Assembly (NCBI GenBank): GCA_027574665.1
Contig: CM050658.1
Coordinates: 25,937,098 to 26,001,097, forward strand
From: Rhynochetos jubatus
Taxonomy: Eukaryota; Chordata; Aves; Eurypygiformes; Rhynochetidae
DNA: 64,000 nt
Direction of reading: 5' to 3'
The notes below the pieces were generated by a model. It was not told the DNA's origin. It did not search any database and saw nothing but the letters and a program-made list of their open reading frames with translations. A program made the translations under genes and the position numbers. This document shows positions 12,901 through 25,486 of the stretch, one piece after another (position 1 is the stretch's first letter; each line of letters starts with the position of its first letter).

Positions 12901-15900
12901 GCCAAATCTTACAGGAGGTATACAGGAGACATATATCTTCTGCCTTTCTCTACCAGATAACAAAGTGTGCCCATCATGGAGCTGCAGCCACCCCTTGTCC
13001 CATAACTGGCATACGGCCTCATCCTGTTTTAATGTACGCACTCTTTTTTGTTACGTGGGTGGATGAGCACTTATCGCATATTGGGGATGCCCAGATTTCT
13101 GCAGCTGTATCACAAAGAAGTTTGGTCATGCTGGAGGGAGAAGGGTTGATGAGCCCTTGGGAAAGGCAATGAGTGCTAGAACAGTTTAAATTACTTAAGC
13201 CTTGCTTTCTGATTACATCTCAGGAGTCCCTGGGGACTAGGTAATGTAGTAGAAGAAATGATTGTACAGAAGGGATCAGGTAAAAGGACCATTTTAAAAG
13301 GCAACATCCTTGGACTGCTCCAAGGATGATATGCCATGGGTACTCCTTGTCCATTCTAGGCAGCTGTGTCCTGGGGCATAATCCGTCTGGGGATCTTGTT
13401 TCTTAATCAAAATCTACTTCTTTCCTAGGAGGCTAATAATGTAACAATAATTATTTTAAAAGGCTTTTAATGCTGGGGGATTTTTTATTTGCAACTAATG
13501 TCTTCCTCTGATTCAGTGCAAGTTTGATTACTTCTTACACCATTTATTAAATATAAGGAGCAAAGATTAAATCAAAGGTTTCAGTTTTAGTATTTGACAG
13601 CTGGAAGAATGCCAAGGCTAGCAACTGCCAAGCAGAGGCAGGTCTGAATAGATTTTTTTTTTAATTGATTTTTGTCAAAAAAGTATTTAATAAATCATTT
13701 TCTTTGGGGAAGCTGAAGCAAAATATTTTTCTCCCATCAAATTTAACAAAATATAGTTTATTAGTTAAAAATCCTTTCTCCTTAGAAAATTCAGATTCTT
13801 TAAACTTTTTACGTTTACTTAGCTTTGAAATGAGGAAAAAAGGCCCAGTACCTAATTAATCTTTCTTCAAAAATCTGTCTCGTTACAGAACCTCACGAGC
13901 GACCTCGGAGATAGCATATGCTTTTCTCCCACCAAGGATGCATACTACGGCAGGGTGAAGTTATTAAGCTTCGCTCTCATTGTACAGGTATTCATAATGA
14001 TATAATTTTCAGTCATAGCTTTATGCAACATCACAGAATGTGATGGGCTGCATTAATACATAGCAGTCACGAATCAAGCCAGGCTCTTATCTCTTACATC
14101 CTTCGAGTATTACTGAAGAATCCTTCATATAGTTTGTCATCAGCTTTAATGCAAGTGGGTAACTTTGCATGAATAATCAAACCTTCCTGATACTAATTCC
14201 AAAGTTCATGAGGAGGCAGTCAAAGCAGTACCAGGGTGCATATCAGGCTAAGCATTCAAGATATATCTGAGCAGAAAAGCAAAATTGCACAAGAAATACG
14301 CAAATGTCTGGAAGATCTTTATGATGGGAAGAAATACTGAAGAATGTGATACTTCAGATAAGTTTTTTTTCTGATAAAAAGAATTTCCCTGGTGTCTGCC
14401 TTCATTTATCCTTGTATTCTCTGAGTGTGTGTTTTTTACAGTCTCTTTGTTGCTGCAATGCTAGTTGATTGAAATTCTCAATTTGTAGGTCTCCTTGAAC
14501 ATGTTTATTCAGGAGATGAGACTTGCACAATACACTTGTATGAGGTAATCCCATCGCATCAGCCTTCATTATCATTTTTAGATTGTCTAACTGGGATACT
14601 TGTCAGTGATTGCTGTTGTTCCCCTGCTCCCACAAAAGGGCCTTGATTGCTGCGTGCCGATCTTTGATACTACGTTGGCCTTAGCTTTACCATGATGTCT
14701 GAATTAGAGGAGCATCGCGTGTGCCATAACTGCAACCTTTCCCCACTAATTTAATAGGATGTTTTGAGCACAGAAGCTGAGGTGTTTCTTCCTACGAATA
14801 TGTGATACAGCTGTTTTGTTTCTCCCCATCCCCCAGTGTATTTTTTTTTAAAATACCATCTTTACTATCTATTTCAAGCTCATAATTTTATGCACAAGAC
14901 ACAGCTTACTGCACTAGTCTACTTCAGTGGAGGATGCAGTGTCAGAGCTATTTTCATATTTTCCACAGCTGGATGATGTGTCTATCCATTCTTCTCTGCT
15001 ACATTGCATGTCTTTGAATCTATCATGAGTCATTTTTTTCTAATGTGGAAACTAATTAACATCTTGGGAACAGATTGCTTGCATTGTCTTGATATTTTTT
15101 AAAGTAATCAGATGCTTTAATTACTGTGTATACGGTTCTTTTTGCCTGTAGATTGTCAGATAGCACCCCCATCACTTTAACAGCATAAAGTTCATTTAAA
15201 TAGTAAAAGATGAGGCAAATTTGTTTGGGAGTCTTTGAATGTAATAGGAAGAAAGATCTGTTCTGAAGGCACAAACAAACCAAACCTAATTCAAATCATT
15301 CATGCTAGAATACTTAATTCCTTTCCTTTTAGTGCTACTATTCTTCATTTAAAATTCTCCTACCTTTAATTATATTTTTTTGTTTAATATTTGTCATGCA
15401 GGGGCTAGTACTCTGTGTTGGTTTCCTGCAAAATAGATCTAGATCTTCAGTAATTACATTCCTGGTGAAACCTGTATTTATTGGTCCTTGTTGTCTATAC
15501 CATTGTCTACTTTGATTAGATTGTTTCTAATGCCTTGTTTCTTCTGATTTTTCCTAAGAAGCTAAACAAACTGGGTTGCTATTAAGAAAATAAGACAGCT
15601 CATTTTTAATTACTTTTTAGGTGACAAGATGAAATAAGTGTTCTCTGAGATCTGGTTTAAAAACATGAACACCTTTATAAGGAATCAGTTAAATCAACTG
15701 GCTCTCCTGCTAGCCATTGTTGGTCATTTTTTCATAGGCAGATTTTCTTACAGACAGTGTTCTGCTTATGGAGTCCACCATAGTACCATGCAGCACCTTT
15801 TGGATGAGAGGGACTTGTTATATCAGACTTTCATCTGTGCCTTTCTGAGGTCTGTACGCACTGTGTCATGTTTTAATCATCACTCTTGGCTATAACATGT

Positions 15901-18900
15901 TCCAAACATCTAAGATAGGTTTTCTCATGAGAGGTATTAAAGAAAGATAAGGAAGAGAGGATTCAGTGGGATGTGTCATCTGTTAAAATGCCAGACACAT
16001 GCACAATGAAAAGTGCTTGATTTGAAGATGGTACTTGCATTAAATAAAAAAATAAGATTATAGTCTTGCTTCATGTAAATGCAATATTTAATTCATGACA
16101 TTTTGTTACATTGTTTTTCCTTGTCATAGTCTATGACTATTCAAAATATTTTTTCCTATAATCATGTAAGTTCTTTTCAATTACATGATGATGAATACCA
16201 TAATATTTTGTCCTAAACTTTCAGCTCAGTATGTTGTATATTACACAGCTGTGGCTGAAATAATAGAGTGATATAAAACTATTATGTCTGCAAACTATAT
16301 CTTGTTTTATTGATTTTGGTTTTTTCTTGACTTTTACTAGTCATGGTGGACCACTATTGAATAAGAACTGTAATATCAGTGACCTTTGAGGTCTGTGTGA
16401 ACTGTTTATTAGTGTCAGGGGAACATAATAAAATAGGTATTATTTCCAATAGAAAACCTTGTTTTACGCCGTTCACTCAAGACAAAGTGTAACATTGGTG
16501 CCACACAGGAAATAAGGAAAAAAATGGATTAGCCAGGGGAACCAACCTTGGGAGCTTTTAGAAGTCCAGGTGTCATTAACAAGTCTAGGTATGTGCCAGC
16601 CAAAGAAAGGAGAGACTCGAGGCTTGTTTTGTGTATTTGGTTGGTTGCCTTTCTGTATTTCAGGAAACATTTAAATGAAGAAACAGTTAGTGGTCTGTGA
16701 ATTAAAAGACTAAGGCACATAATGCTTAGGATGTTGGTTGCTGAGTTAGATAAGACAGTAGCATGAGGTTTGAGATAAGTTAATTGCCGACAGTGGACAA
16801 AAAATGCTTACTGTTGTGTATGGGGAAAAGCAGTGGAGCAGGGCAATTATGCAAAAAGAAATCACAGCCAAGGATAGAACAGCCTGAGGAAGCAGCTGGA
16901 ACTAAAAATCAACAGGGAAATGTGAGAGGACAAGGAACCAGGGCTTAGGGCTGGGAAAATTGGAAAACAAAGCCCAGGATAGGTTTTTCAGGCAAAGGAA
17001 GAAATCCACTTAACACAGGTGTGATGAAAGGAGACGGAGGCAAGGATTGCAAACGGTTCACGTGGGCTGTGTGGCCAAGATGCTTGTTGTCAGGTCTCAG
17101 TACTCTTGTACAAAGTGGGAATTACAGATAAAAGGTCCTTCATCCCAGCCTCAGTCTCATCTGTTGTTTACTCATGCCAAGTCATCGCCTAGCTTGTGTT
17201 CTCTCTTGAACATAGGCTTAACAGTAATTAAAAGGCTGGATGGCTTTAATTTTACAGTGTCTTCTGATATCAGTAAGAAACAGATGATACCAGAAACACA
17301 ACTGTCTCCACAGAGCATTTTTGTGAGGGTCATTTTCATTAAAATTTTTTTCTTTCCATGTAAGAGGCAGGAGCTTCAACTACAGGATGTGCCATATGGA
17401 AAGCAGACAGCTGGAGACCCTGAGTTTTGCCAAATCCAAGGTACTCTGACCTGCTGCAGAGGCTGATCAGGGACCATGAGGGGCAAACAGGAGGTGCTTG
17501 AAGTCTACCTCAGCTCTAAACAAGCTTCACAGGAATCTTTCTGTCTTCGTAAAGCAATTTTGACAAATTAGCAATCTCCGGACAAGAATAAGCAGCCCTT
17601 CAACCCCTCAAACCACACATCAGATTTCAAAGTAATTCTATATCCATGCAGTTTCTACTGGGATGGAGTTGGTATCAGGCACAATGCTGCTGGACTTCAA
17701 TTCATTAGTGCCACTGCTGGCAGCCAGTACTGACTGGAGTGAAAACCCAAACTACTGTAATGCATTGCTGGAGTGTGTTTTAACGATGATGAGATGATTT
17801 ATCTTCTGCTAAACTCTAACAATTCAGCTGAGTACAATTTGATCAGTTTGGATGGTACCTCCCTGACAGCCAAAACCCAACGCTTTTTATAAAACACAGT
17901 GTTCTGGGTGATACTGCCCTGTGCATTATTCACAATGTTGTATATACTCCAGAGTCTGAGATGACTCTTTTGGACAAACAGAATAAACATGTTATCTGAT
18001 ATTTGTATTCTGAAGGGCAGATGGATGAATGAATGTTCCTCTGGGAGCACACTTTATTTCTGTGCTGGTAAAGGAGACTAATATGGAAAATCTTGTATTA
18101 CATTGGTTTCTTCTCCATTTCTTTCTTGAGTTGTGGTCTTCTTTTTTACTGTCAGATTATTTTCTTCAATACTGATTTCAGTTCAGTGACTATATATATG
18201 TACATAAATGTGAATTACAAAAAAATATTTTATAAAGTAATTAGTATTTCTGGTGGTTTAGAAATTGAAAAATAATTGATTGGGAAAAGTAGACAGAACC
18301 TCTTTCTTTCTCAGTCTGTTGGTCTTCTAAGAAAGCACTAGCTAGAAATATTATTTTGCTGGGGTTTACACATTTTAAACAGAGGTAAAAGAAATGTCTT
18401 TTTTTTTTCCTTTCACAAATGGGTGAAGAAAACTGTGATGAGTAGGAGTCACAAGAACTAATTGATCCAAACAGCAGAAGGAGAAGCAAGGTTAGCCATC
18501 TTCTCTCAAAACTATTCTGCTTTGTCCTAGGAGTGTGCCCCATCTAATAGTCATATTCATACACATCTTAAACTTGTTTTCAACAGTTTTTAGAGAAGAA
18601 AGTGTAGAAATGGGAGCATTCACTTTGAGTTTCCTGACCCCCTCATTCATTAATTGCTCCACCACTTCTCAATTGAATGTAAGAGACATTCCTCCTTTTC
18701 CCAGTCTGAAGCTATCACTGTTGCTGCACAGTTGGAAACAACTGCTTTGGTCTAGCTGAGTGGCAGCTGCTTTGAATGGTGGGTAAAGGGTTTGCTGTAT
18801 CAAGTTTGACTGCTCGGTGTCTAGTGGGTTTGGGACAGAAGTCTCAAAATGACAAAACCACTATGTCTTGTATTGAACCTTCTGTGATTAACTGTACCCT

Positions 18901-20351
18901 GCCACTGACCCAGTGGGCTCTGATGGACTGTAGGATTGGACTGCAGGTTACTAGGTTTCACATATGTTAAAAAAGTGACCTTTTAACCTATGGACCTCTG
19001 TCGCTTGCCTCTACGCTTTGCTGTGCCTTTTCTGGGTTTTAAAACGGTCTGCAGATAGGTTAACATACCTGTCGTCTTTCCCCCGTGAGATTTGTGCCTG
19101 GTCTTTCAGCGGTCTCTCCAGTAATGCCGCTTACATTTTATGGTTTTGATTCCCTCATATTGTAGATTTAGTTTTATTTTTCTGTAGATGTTCCCTGGAG
19201 TCAAAACAGAAGGAAGGGGAAATCTTTGCTGTAAAAGTCTCATATTTATGAGGCTTACAATGACAGGGAGGGGGAAGATCCTTAAAAAATAACTCCAGTT
19301 GTTTTTAAACCTTTTTCACATTTTAAAATTATCTGTAGAACACAGGTTTGCATCTACAAAACAAATAAAAAAATCTTGTGATGTTGTTGTTAATAAAGCA
19401 GGTGGCTCATCTCTCAAAATCCCATTTTAGCCAGGCAGTGATTTTCAGTGAAACCTGACATGTTCATTTTTGCCAGACTTGCAGCCTCCAAGGCCTGTTG
19501 AAAGTCACCTGAAGAAAAGCTTTCTTAGTAGATCAGTTTTCTTTGCTGAAGCTGTAGCACCTCCTGTATTTATAGAGATTTGATTCTTTTACGTCTGTAT
19601 TAGTTGGGCAGCAAGCTAACTCTGGTGACATAGATTAACAAAGTAGGTTAGTTATACAACATTGAAGAATGATATATCCTGGAGACCATTTAGTGAGCAC
19701 CTTTATATATTGACAACTATATTTTCATTTTTCCATTTATTGTAGAGAATTAATCCTCAGGAATCTATTGACATAATTGATGTAAGCCAGGGAATTGGAG
19801 CCAGCCTTACAAGTATGCTAATTATCACTGCAGAAGATAGAGAGCACTGCGACAAATCCAGATCTAGTTTGAATCCATTGACTTCTCAGAGCTCATAGAG
19901 GATTTTGCACGTTAATCACATGAATTTTGTTCAAAAATGTTTTTCAGTCTCCTGATTCACATTTTATTAAAAAAGACAGTCTGCTAGCTTCTCATTAAGA
20001 TACTCTGCTTAACAGAATGGATAAGCAGTCATACTTTTTGAACAAGTGTGGCTATTTACTTATAAGTCTGTGAGCAGAATAATAATGCCTTAAGAAATTT
20101 TGATGAAAGGCATGGCTTTTGTGGTCTTGCTTCCAGCACAGAATGAGAAAAGGATGTTTTTGATTGAGCTCAGCTATGTTTTTAATCTAAAAAAATAAGC
20201 ATTGATTTTATGTTGTTCTTAACCTCTCCATAGTCTTGTTTTAGTGAGTTTAGCTTTTCAAGAACTACACCAGCTTGTGCCATACCCATCTCCCTCTGGA
20301 CTTCAAAACTTGCAGTGGCATCAAGCTTTACCCACCAAATAAGTTTCAACC

Positions 20352-21807
20352 ATCTATCAACAGTCCTGGTTAACTTGGGAGGTCCCAGTTGACTGGAGGT
20401 TGACAAATGTGACACCCATCTACAAGAAGGGCCAGAAGGAGGATCCAGGTAACTACAGGCCTGTCAGTCTGACCTCGGTGCCAGGGAAGGCTATGGAGCA
20501 GATCGTTTTGTGTGCTATCACACAGTGTGTACAGCACAACCAGGTGATCAGGCCCGGACAGCATGGGTTTGTGAAAGGCAGGTTCTGCCTGATGAACCTG
20601 ATTTCCTTCTATGACACGGTGACCCACTTAGTGGATGAGGGAAAGGCTGTGGATGTCTACCTAAGTTTTAGTAAAGCCTTTGATGCTGTTTCCCATGGCA
20701 TTCTCCTGAAGAAACTGGATGCTCATGACCTGGATAGGTGGTTTTTTTTGCTAGGTGAAACACTGGCTGGATGGCCTGGCCCAAAGAGTTGTGAATGAAG
20801 TTAAATCCAGCTGGCAGCCAGTCACAAGTGGTGTTCCCCAGGCTCAGTGTTAGGGCCAGTTCTGTTTGCTATCTTTATCACTGATCTGGATGAGGGGATC
20901 GAGTGCACCCTCAGCAAGTTTGCAGACAACACCAATTTGGACAGGAGTGTTGATCTGCCTGAGGGTAGGAAGGCTCTTCAGAGGGATCTGGACAGGGTGG
21001 ATCAATGGGCTGAGGCCAATTGTATGAGGTTTAACAAGGGCAAATGCTGGTCTTGCATCTGGGCCACAACAATCCCCTGCAATGCTACAGGCTTGGGGTT
21101 GCGTGGCTGGAAAGCTGCCTGGCAGAAAAGGACCTGGGGGTGTTGGTCAACAGCTGGTTGAATATGAGCCAGTAGTGTGCTCAGGTGGCCAAGAAGATCA
21201 GTGTCATCCTGGTCTGTATCAGGAACAGTGTGGCCAGCAGTACCAGGAAAGTGATGGTCCCCCCGTACTTGGGTGTACACTGGTGAGGCCACACCTCGAA
21301 TCCTGGGCTCAGTTTTGGGCCCCTCACTACAAGAAAGACACTGAGGTGCTGGAGTGTGTCCAGAGAAGGGCAACAGAGCTGGGGAAGGGTCTGGAGCACA
21401 AGTCCTGTGAGGAGTGGCTGAGGGAGCTGGGGTTGTTCAACCTGGAAAAGAGGAGGCTCAGGGGAGTCCTTATTGCTCCCTACAGCTCCCTGAAAGGCTC
21501 AGGAGGTTGCAGAGAGGTGGGTGTTGGTCTCTTCTCCCAAGTGACTATTGATGGGACAAGAGGAAATGGTGTCAAGTTGTGCCAGGGGAGGTTTAGATTG
21601 GATATTGGGAAAAATTTCTTTGGTGAAAGGGTTATCAGGCACTGGAATGTGCTGCCCAGGGAAGTGGCAGAGTCACCATCCCTGCAGGTATCTGGGACAT
21701 ATGGACAAAGGACATGGTTTAGTGGTGGACTTGGCAGTGCTTAGTTGACGGTTGGACATTATGGTCTTAAAGATCTTTTCCAACCTAAAGACTTCATGAT
21801 TCTATGA
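20352..21807 (+). mobile_element. CR1 LINE, 5'-truncated, inactive, with 3' end
   Basis: A chicken-repeat-1 type non-LTR retrotransposon in sense orientation. It enters within ORF2 (reverse transcriptase) and continues to the typical 3' terminus, where a GATTCTATGA unit sits at 21798-21807. Translated blocks include IYKKGQKEDPGNYRPVSLTS near 20420 and SKAFDAVSH near 20670. Others are the FADNTN segment near 20920 and the [16 protein letters not shown] segment near 21330. The reading frame is broken into at least three pieces (20400-20798, 20847-21161, 21082-21744), so no intact protein is made. Both catalytic positions are altered: motif A reads YLSFSKAFD where the family normally has LDFSKAFD, and the FADD box reads FADN. 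The left boundary is approximate (recognisable similarity starts at about 20352). Full-length CR1 is about 4.5 kb, so roughly two thirds is missing, as is usual for this family. Confidence 0.95.
20400..21744 (+). pseudogene. CR1 ORF2 reverse-transcriptase relic (frameshifted)
   Basis: The coding remnant of the CR1 above. The first segment (to about 20760) carries the fingers and motif A region, and the second (20847-21050) the motif C box. The third (about 21160-21480) carries the C-terminal part with the family's conserved LEYVQRRAT-like and [11 protein letters not shown] segments. The frame is lost near 20755, just after a run of eight T, and again near 21050-21100. With catalytic aspartates replaced in motif A (Ser) and motif C (Asn), it could not have been active even without the frameshifts, so it has drifted neutrally since insertion. 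Confidence 0.9.
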
Positions 21808-24669
21808 CCTTGTCAATTCACAGTGCTTGGTCAACAATACCTGTCTTTGATAGAAGGATGTGGTACATCAGGTAGAAGCTATGGAATAACTTCAGGTTAT
21901 AGATGTCTTGATTTAGTCTCTTAAATATAGACATGTGGTTCCATTTGATGTGCTTTGCAGTGTTCCCTGTCCTCCAGCTGCTGGTCCCAGGACTGTGGAC
22001 TCCCATTGGCCTTGACTCATCTCTGCCATCACTGTGGAGATATCTTTGGTAACATACTCAAATGGTGCTAGGTGCTGATGTGTAGGTAACTGATGCAAAA
22101 ATCCCTTGTTCAGAAATACAGCCAAACTGGCCATCTAAAAATTTAACATCACTCAAAGGTTACAGTCTTTTATTGTTTCTTTTATCATGTGTTTTTTTTT
22201 TTTCAGGGCATATATGTATATTTTGTCATAAATTCTGGATTTTTAAATAGCCTTCTTTATGTTCTTGGTGTTCAAACCAGGAGGATATTATCTTCTACTT
22301 TTCATTTGAATTCATTTTGAGCATGATACAGACATAGAACTTTTGGAGGCAAATATGGTAATATTGAAAGGTGGAGAAGCTACAGCTTTCCCTCTCTTGG
22401 GGTGCTACTTGATAGCACCTTAGCCTTTATGTGGGGGCTTCTTTGCAGCTCCCAAATCCAAACTGTGCTTGAATCCACAACATGTTTAACTATCTGAGAC
22501 TTTCTGATCCCCAAAGTGCTGTCAGACACCTACAGCTTGCTATTTATTTATTTATTTATTCGTTTTGTTTTACAGTAATTGCACAAGGAAATGTAGTTCT
22601 CATGTAAGGACCTCGGCTGATTACAAGTCCTGCTTACTCACAGAAAGGTAATTTACTGCCTGCAGGGCAGGATTCAGCTATACCCAGGACTTCCTGGGTA
22701 GCTAAATGGATCATTCAATTCCAGTGCTCATTCACTTGCTGGCTTCTCTCAGACTGCTTGCAAAAGCACTTATCCTGCAAATGCTTACTCATGTAAGTAA
22801 TAATACTCTAATTAGAAAGTAAGTGGGGTTTGGAGACATTAGGATATTTTAAAGTGAGTAAGCACTTGCAGGGCAAAACCCAAGGTCATCAGAAATGATG
22901 ATAATTTTGTGCATAGTATGTTGTCTATTTTTATCTGGAAGTCTAGATCTTTACATAACTTTTTATTAAACTGTTTGAGATCTTCCGTTCCTAGACCAGT
23001 CAGGGAGCCCAATGGGCAGACATTCTTATGCTTCAAAGCCTTTTCTAATGAATCCCTTTTAAAGTGAAACGAAACATTAGCCTGAATTATAGCTGTGATC
23101 TCCTTCTAAGTTCCTTTTTAAGCAATAAATTATATCCTTTCAGTGACTGTGTCCTTTCTTCTGTCCCCCTGCATCCCACTTCAAGCTTATCAAATAACTG
23201 CTTTAACATAAGTTGGCATTCAGGTTCATTAGTTGTCCTTTTACAATAAGATTATTTACAAATGTCACCTCAGCGCCTACCAACTTACACAAAAGTGTGC
23301 TTTTTCTTCTGTAAGGATGAAGAAGACAATGAAGATGTGCCCATACAGGGACAGCTTTGCCACAAAGACTGAAAGATAGTCATCAAAGCAAAAAGATCAC
23401 TAGTTTGCTGAGTGGAGGACTCTGAATGTCCCAGGCAGACATTAACTGGTATGTATATGCTTGACTTGCTGCTGCTTCTATTACCACTCTTTTTAATAGT
23501 ACTCTGACTGCCTTTAAAAACAAGCCCCTGGTAAGAATGCTTTCATATCTCAAATGGTTCTTGTGATTTTACTCTTCAGCTATTTTCTTCCTTTAGCAGT
23601 TTATAAAGACTGTTTAACTCAAACTCCAGAAACATGAAAGCAAAGGGTGATGTTTTGCCAAACCGTATGTTCTTAAATGGTGTATTTTATGCAGCTGATA
23701 ATGAATACTTTAAGGCATAGTAACTAAAAAAAATCCCCACCTAATATAAGTAGGCATGCTTCCAGTGATTTCGGGACTTACATTAGGGATGAATTTAACT
23801 GTCTGTTTTCACTCAGGACTGGGAAACTGAGCAGGTTTCATTGACATTAGGTGTTGGGCTGAGACCTAGAATAAAATTGTTTTTTCTGGTCTACTCATGA
23901 CCAGAATTAATTCACTCTATTTCCAGCTTTATTGCTTTGCAGAAGCATTAAAACACTGATATAAAATGTTCACTAGGTGTGACTGTCTTGCCTGGTATTT
24001 GATCATTTTCCTACCTCAACAACTTTTAAAGACATCGTTCACCTGCAGACGTTTTAATCCTCTTTTACATGAATAAAAAACTTAAACCACTAATACACAC
24101 ACTTTTCTACATAAAAATACTAACAGTAGGCCATAAAATGCTTGTTCAATTGAATCATAATGTGCAATGCAAGAGTTAATCTCCAAGTTAACAAAGCTTT
24201 TAGTCCTGCCCACTTGGTATGCCAGGGAAACATACCATACAGATCACCTCAGATAGTTAAAGTAGCAATGTTTCCTTTATATTTGTAGAAATACACTGCA
24301 CAGGAGTTTAAGGTTTGGTGAGAACAGATAGCTTGGGCTGCCAGGCTGATGGTTGGACTTCGCATGCTGTGGGCTCCTTCTGCTTTCTTTTTTCTTAAAT
24401 GTGAAACAAGTATGATTTTAATATTGGCGGATCTTATGTTGTTCAAAATTTTCTGTTATTCTTTTTCAGTTATTGCACATCCGTATTTTTTTTCTCTCCT
24501 ACAAACCTTCCATTCTGTCCTGTGTTCTTCCTCTTTAAATAGATATCAGAGGTATGAGGTGATCACCTGGGAGAAAGGCACACCCTTACAGCTGAAATAA
24601 TATTTTCACGTAATTTGAAAATTGTTAAATTGGGGTTGCAATAAAAATCTACCAATGCTAGGAAATTAT
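21808..24669. other. Non-coding stretch, nothing recognised
   Basis: No gene is recognised. It includes a short (TTTA)n run at 22542-22560 and otherwise AT-rich unique-looking sequence. Open frames do not exceed 83 codons. Confidence 0.55.
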
Positions 24670-24674
24670 AATCT
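24670..24674. repeat. Target-site duplication AATCT (left copy)
   Basis: Identical to 25482-25486 and directly abutting the TG terminus of the LTR. A five-base duplication fits ERVK- or ERVL-type integrases. Confidence 0.9.
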
Positions 24675-25481
24675 TGTGCTGGGTTCAGTCAGGAAAGGGC
24701 TAACTCCCTTTACTCTGGTTGCCAAGAAACTATGTTGCTGGACAGTAAGTGAAAACATTGATAAGGCCTCAGCTGGTGCTGGGGATGGCTTGTACTGAAC
24801 TCAAGGTCTTTTGTCCGCTTCGGATACTGTAGCTGACCCAGACTAACCAAGGAAGTATTTCATCCCATAGTACGTCATGTTCCGGTCTCTTTTGGGTGGG
24901 GAAGAGGGTCCGGTAGCCATTACTCTGCCCTTCTCTCTCTCTCCCTTACTCCCTTGCTCGTCTCTCCGGGCAACTTGCTAATCCTCCTGTGTTAGCTGCT
25001 TTGCTAACTCCTGTGCTGGCTCATTCGTGTGGGAGCTGATGGATTGTTTTGAGTTTTCTGGCCATGTTATCAGTGATAAGGTTTGCTCGGAATCTGCTGC
25101 GTAGGCTCCCGGGCTCCGGCCTTCAGGCCGCAGCTCTCGGGCTGTGATCGCTCTCGGGCTGTGGGTCTCGGGCTCTCTGGGTCTGATTTTCATCCCTCAA
25201 CATCTGGGTGTGCATTGGTCAGTGGATGGTGGGAAACTGTATCATATTGTATCATATTGTATATATTGTACTGTATGTTTCATTTTCTACTATTTTAATT
25301 ATTTAGTATTAGTAGTACCTGTATATATTGATTTAGATTTAATTAGTAAATAGTTCTTATCTCAATTTTACGAGCTTCCTTATTTCTTTTTCCTCCGATT
25401 CTTCCCCTCCACTGGAGGAGGGGAGGGGGATTTGTGAGAGAGGCTTCGTGGTATTTTGCTAGCCGGAGTTAAACCATGACA
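24675..25481 (-). mobile_element. ERV solo LTR (copy A) with perfect target-site duplication
   Basis: The element starts TGTGCTGGGTTCAGTC and ends AACCATGACA, giving the canonical TG...CA LTR ends. It is bracketed by the exact 5-bp duplication AATCT (24670-24674 and 25482-25486), which proves retroviral-type integration. By comparison with the LTR at 5626, its transcriptional orientation is reverse (starting TGTCATGGTTTAAC). It is about 807 bp and homologous along its length to the LTR at 57472. The interior has a GC-rich block of short CTCTCGGGCTGTG-like tandem repeats (about 25088-25185), a twice-repeated ATCATATTGT (25232-25260) and a CCCCTCC/GGAGGGG hairpin near 25405-25430. No internal retroviral genes are present, so the provirus was lost by LTR-LTR recombination. 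A clean target duplication indicates a fairly young insertion. Confidence 0.93.
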
Positions 25482-25486
25482 AATCT
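25482..25486. repeat. Target-site duplication AATCT (right copy)
   Basis: Right-hand partner of 24670-24674, abutting the CA terminus of the LTR. Confidence 0.9.

Larger units (their letters stand above)
6196..20351. other. 14-kb gene-poor stretch with microsatellites
   Basis: No gene or transposon family is recognised. The longest open frames (120 codons at 12810, 139 codons at 17047) have no recognisable domain, and the second begins with TTG rather than ATG. Simple repeats include (TA)n at 9079-9101, A15 at 9934-9948 and a short CCAA repeat near 11649-11673. One splice-flanked open segment at 13889-13987 is unusually CpG-containing for its surroundings and is listed as a finding. The remainder is AT-rich intergenic-type sequence. 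Confidence 0.55.

Noticed and set aside
12810..13172. 120-codon forward frame
   Set aside because: No promoter, domain or splice context is visible, and the length is within chance expectation for a 64-kb window.
17365..17440. Possible exon inside the 139-codon frame (acceptor GTAAG, donor CAAG|GTACTC)
   Set aside because: The acceptor is weak (AAG), the long frame begins at TTG, and there is no CpG enrichment or recognisable peptide.
19746..19781. Possible 36-nt micro-exon (TTGTAG acceptor, GAT|GTAAGC donor)
   Set aside because: Sites this good recur by chance in tens of kilobases, and there is no neighbouring exon to support it.
21002..21399. Reverse-strand frames of 123 and 72 codons
   Set aside because: They are antisense to the CR1 reverse-transcriptase relic.
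23319..23375. Acidic peptide-like segment after CTGTAAG (DEEDNEDVPIQ and on)
   Set aside because: The acceptor is AAG and the segment is only 18 codons to a stop, so chance is the simpler explanation.
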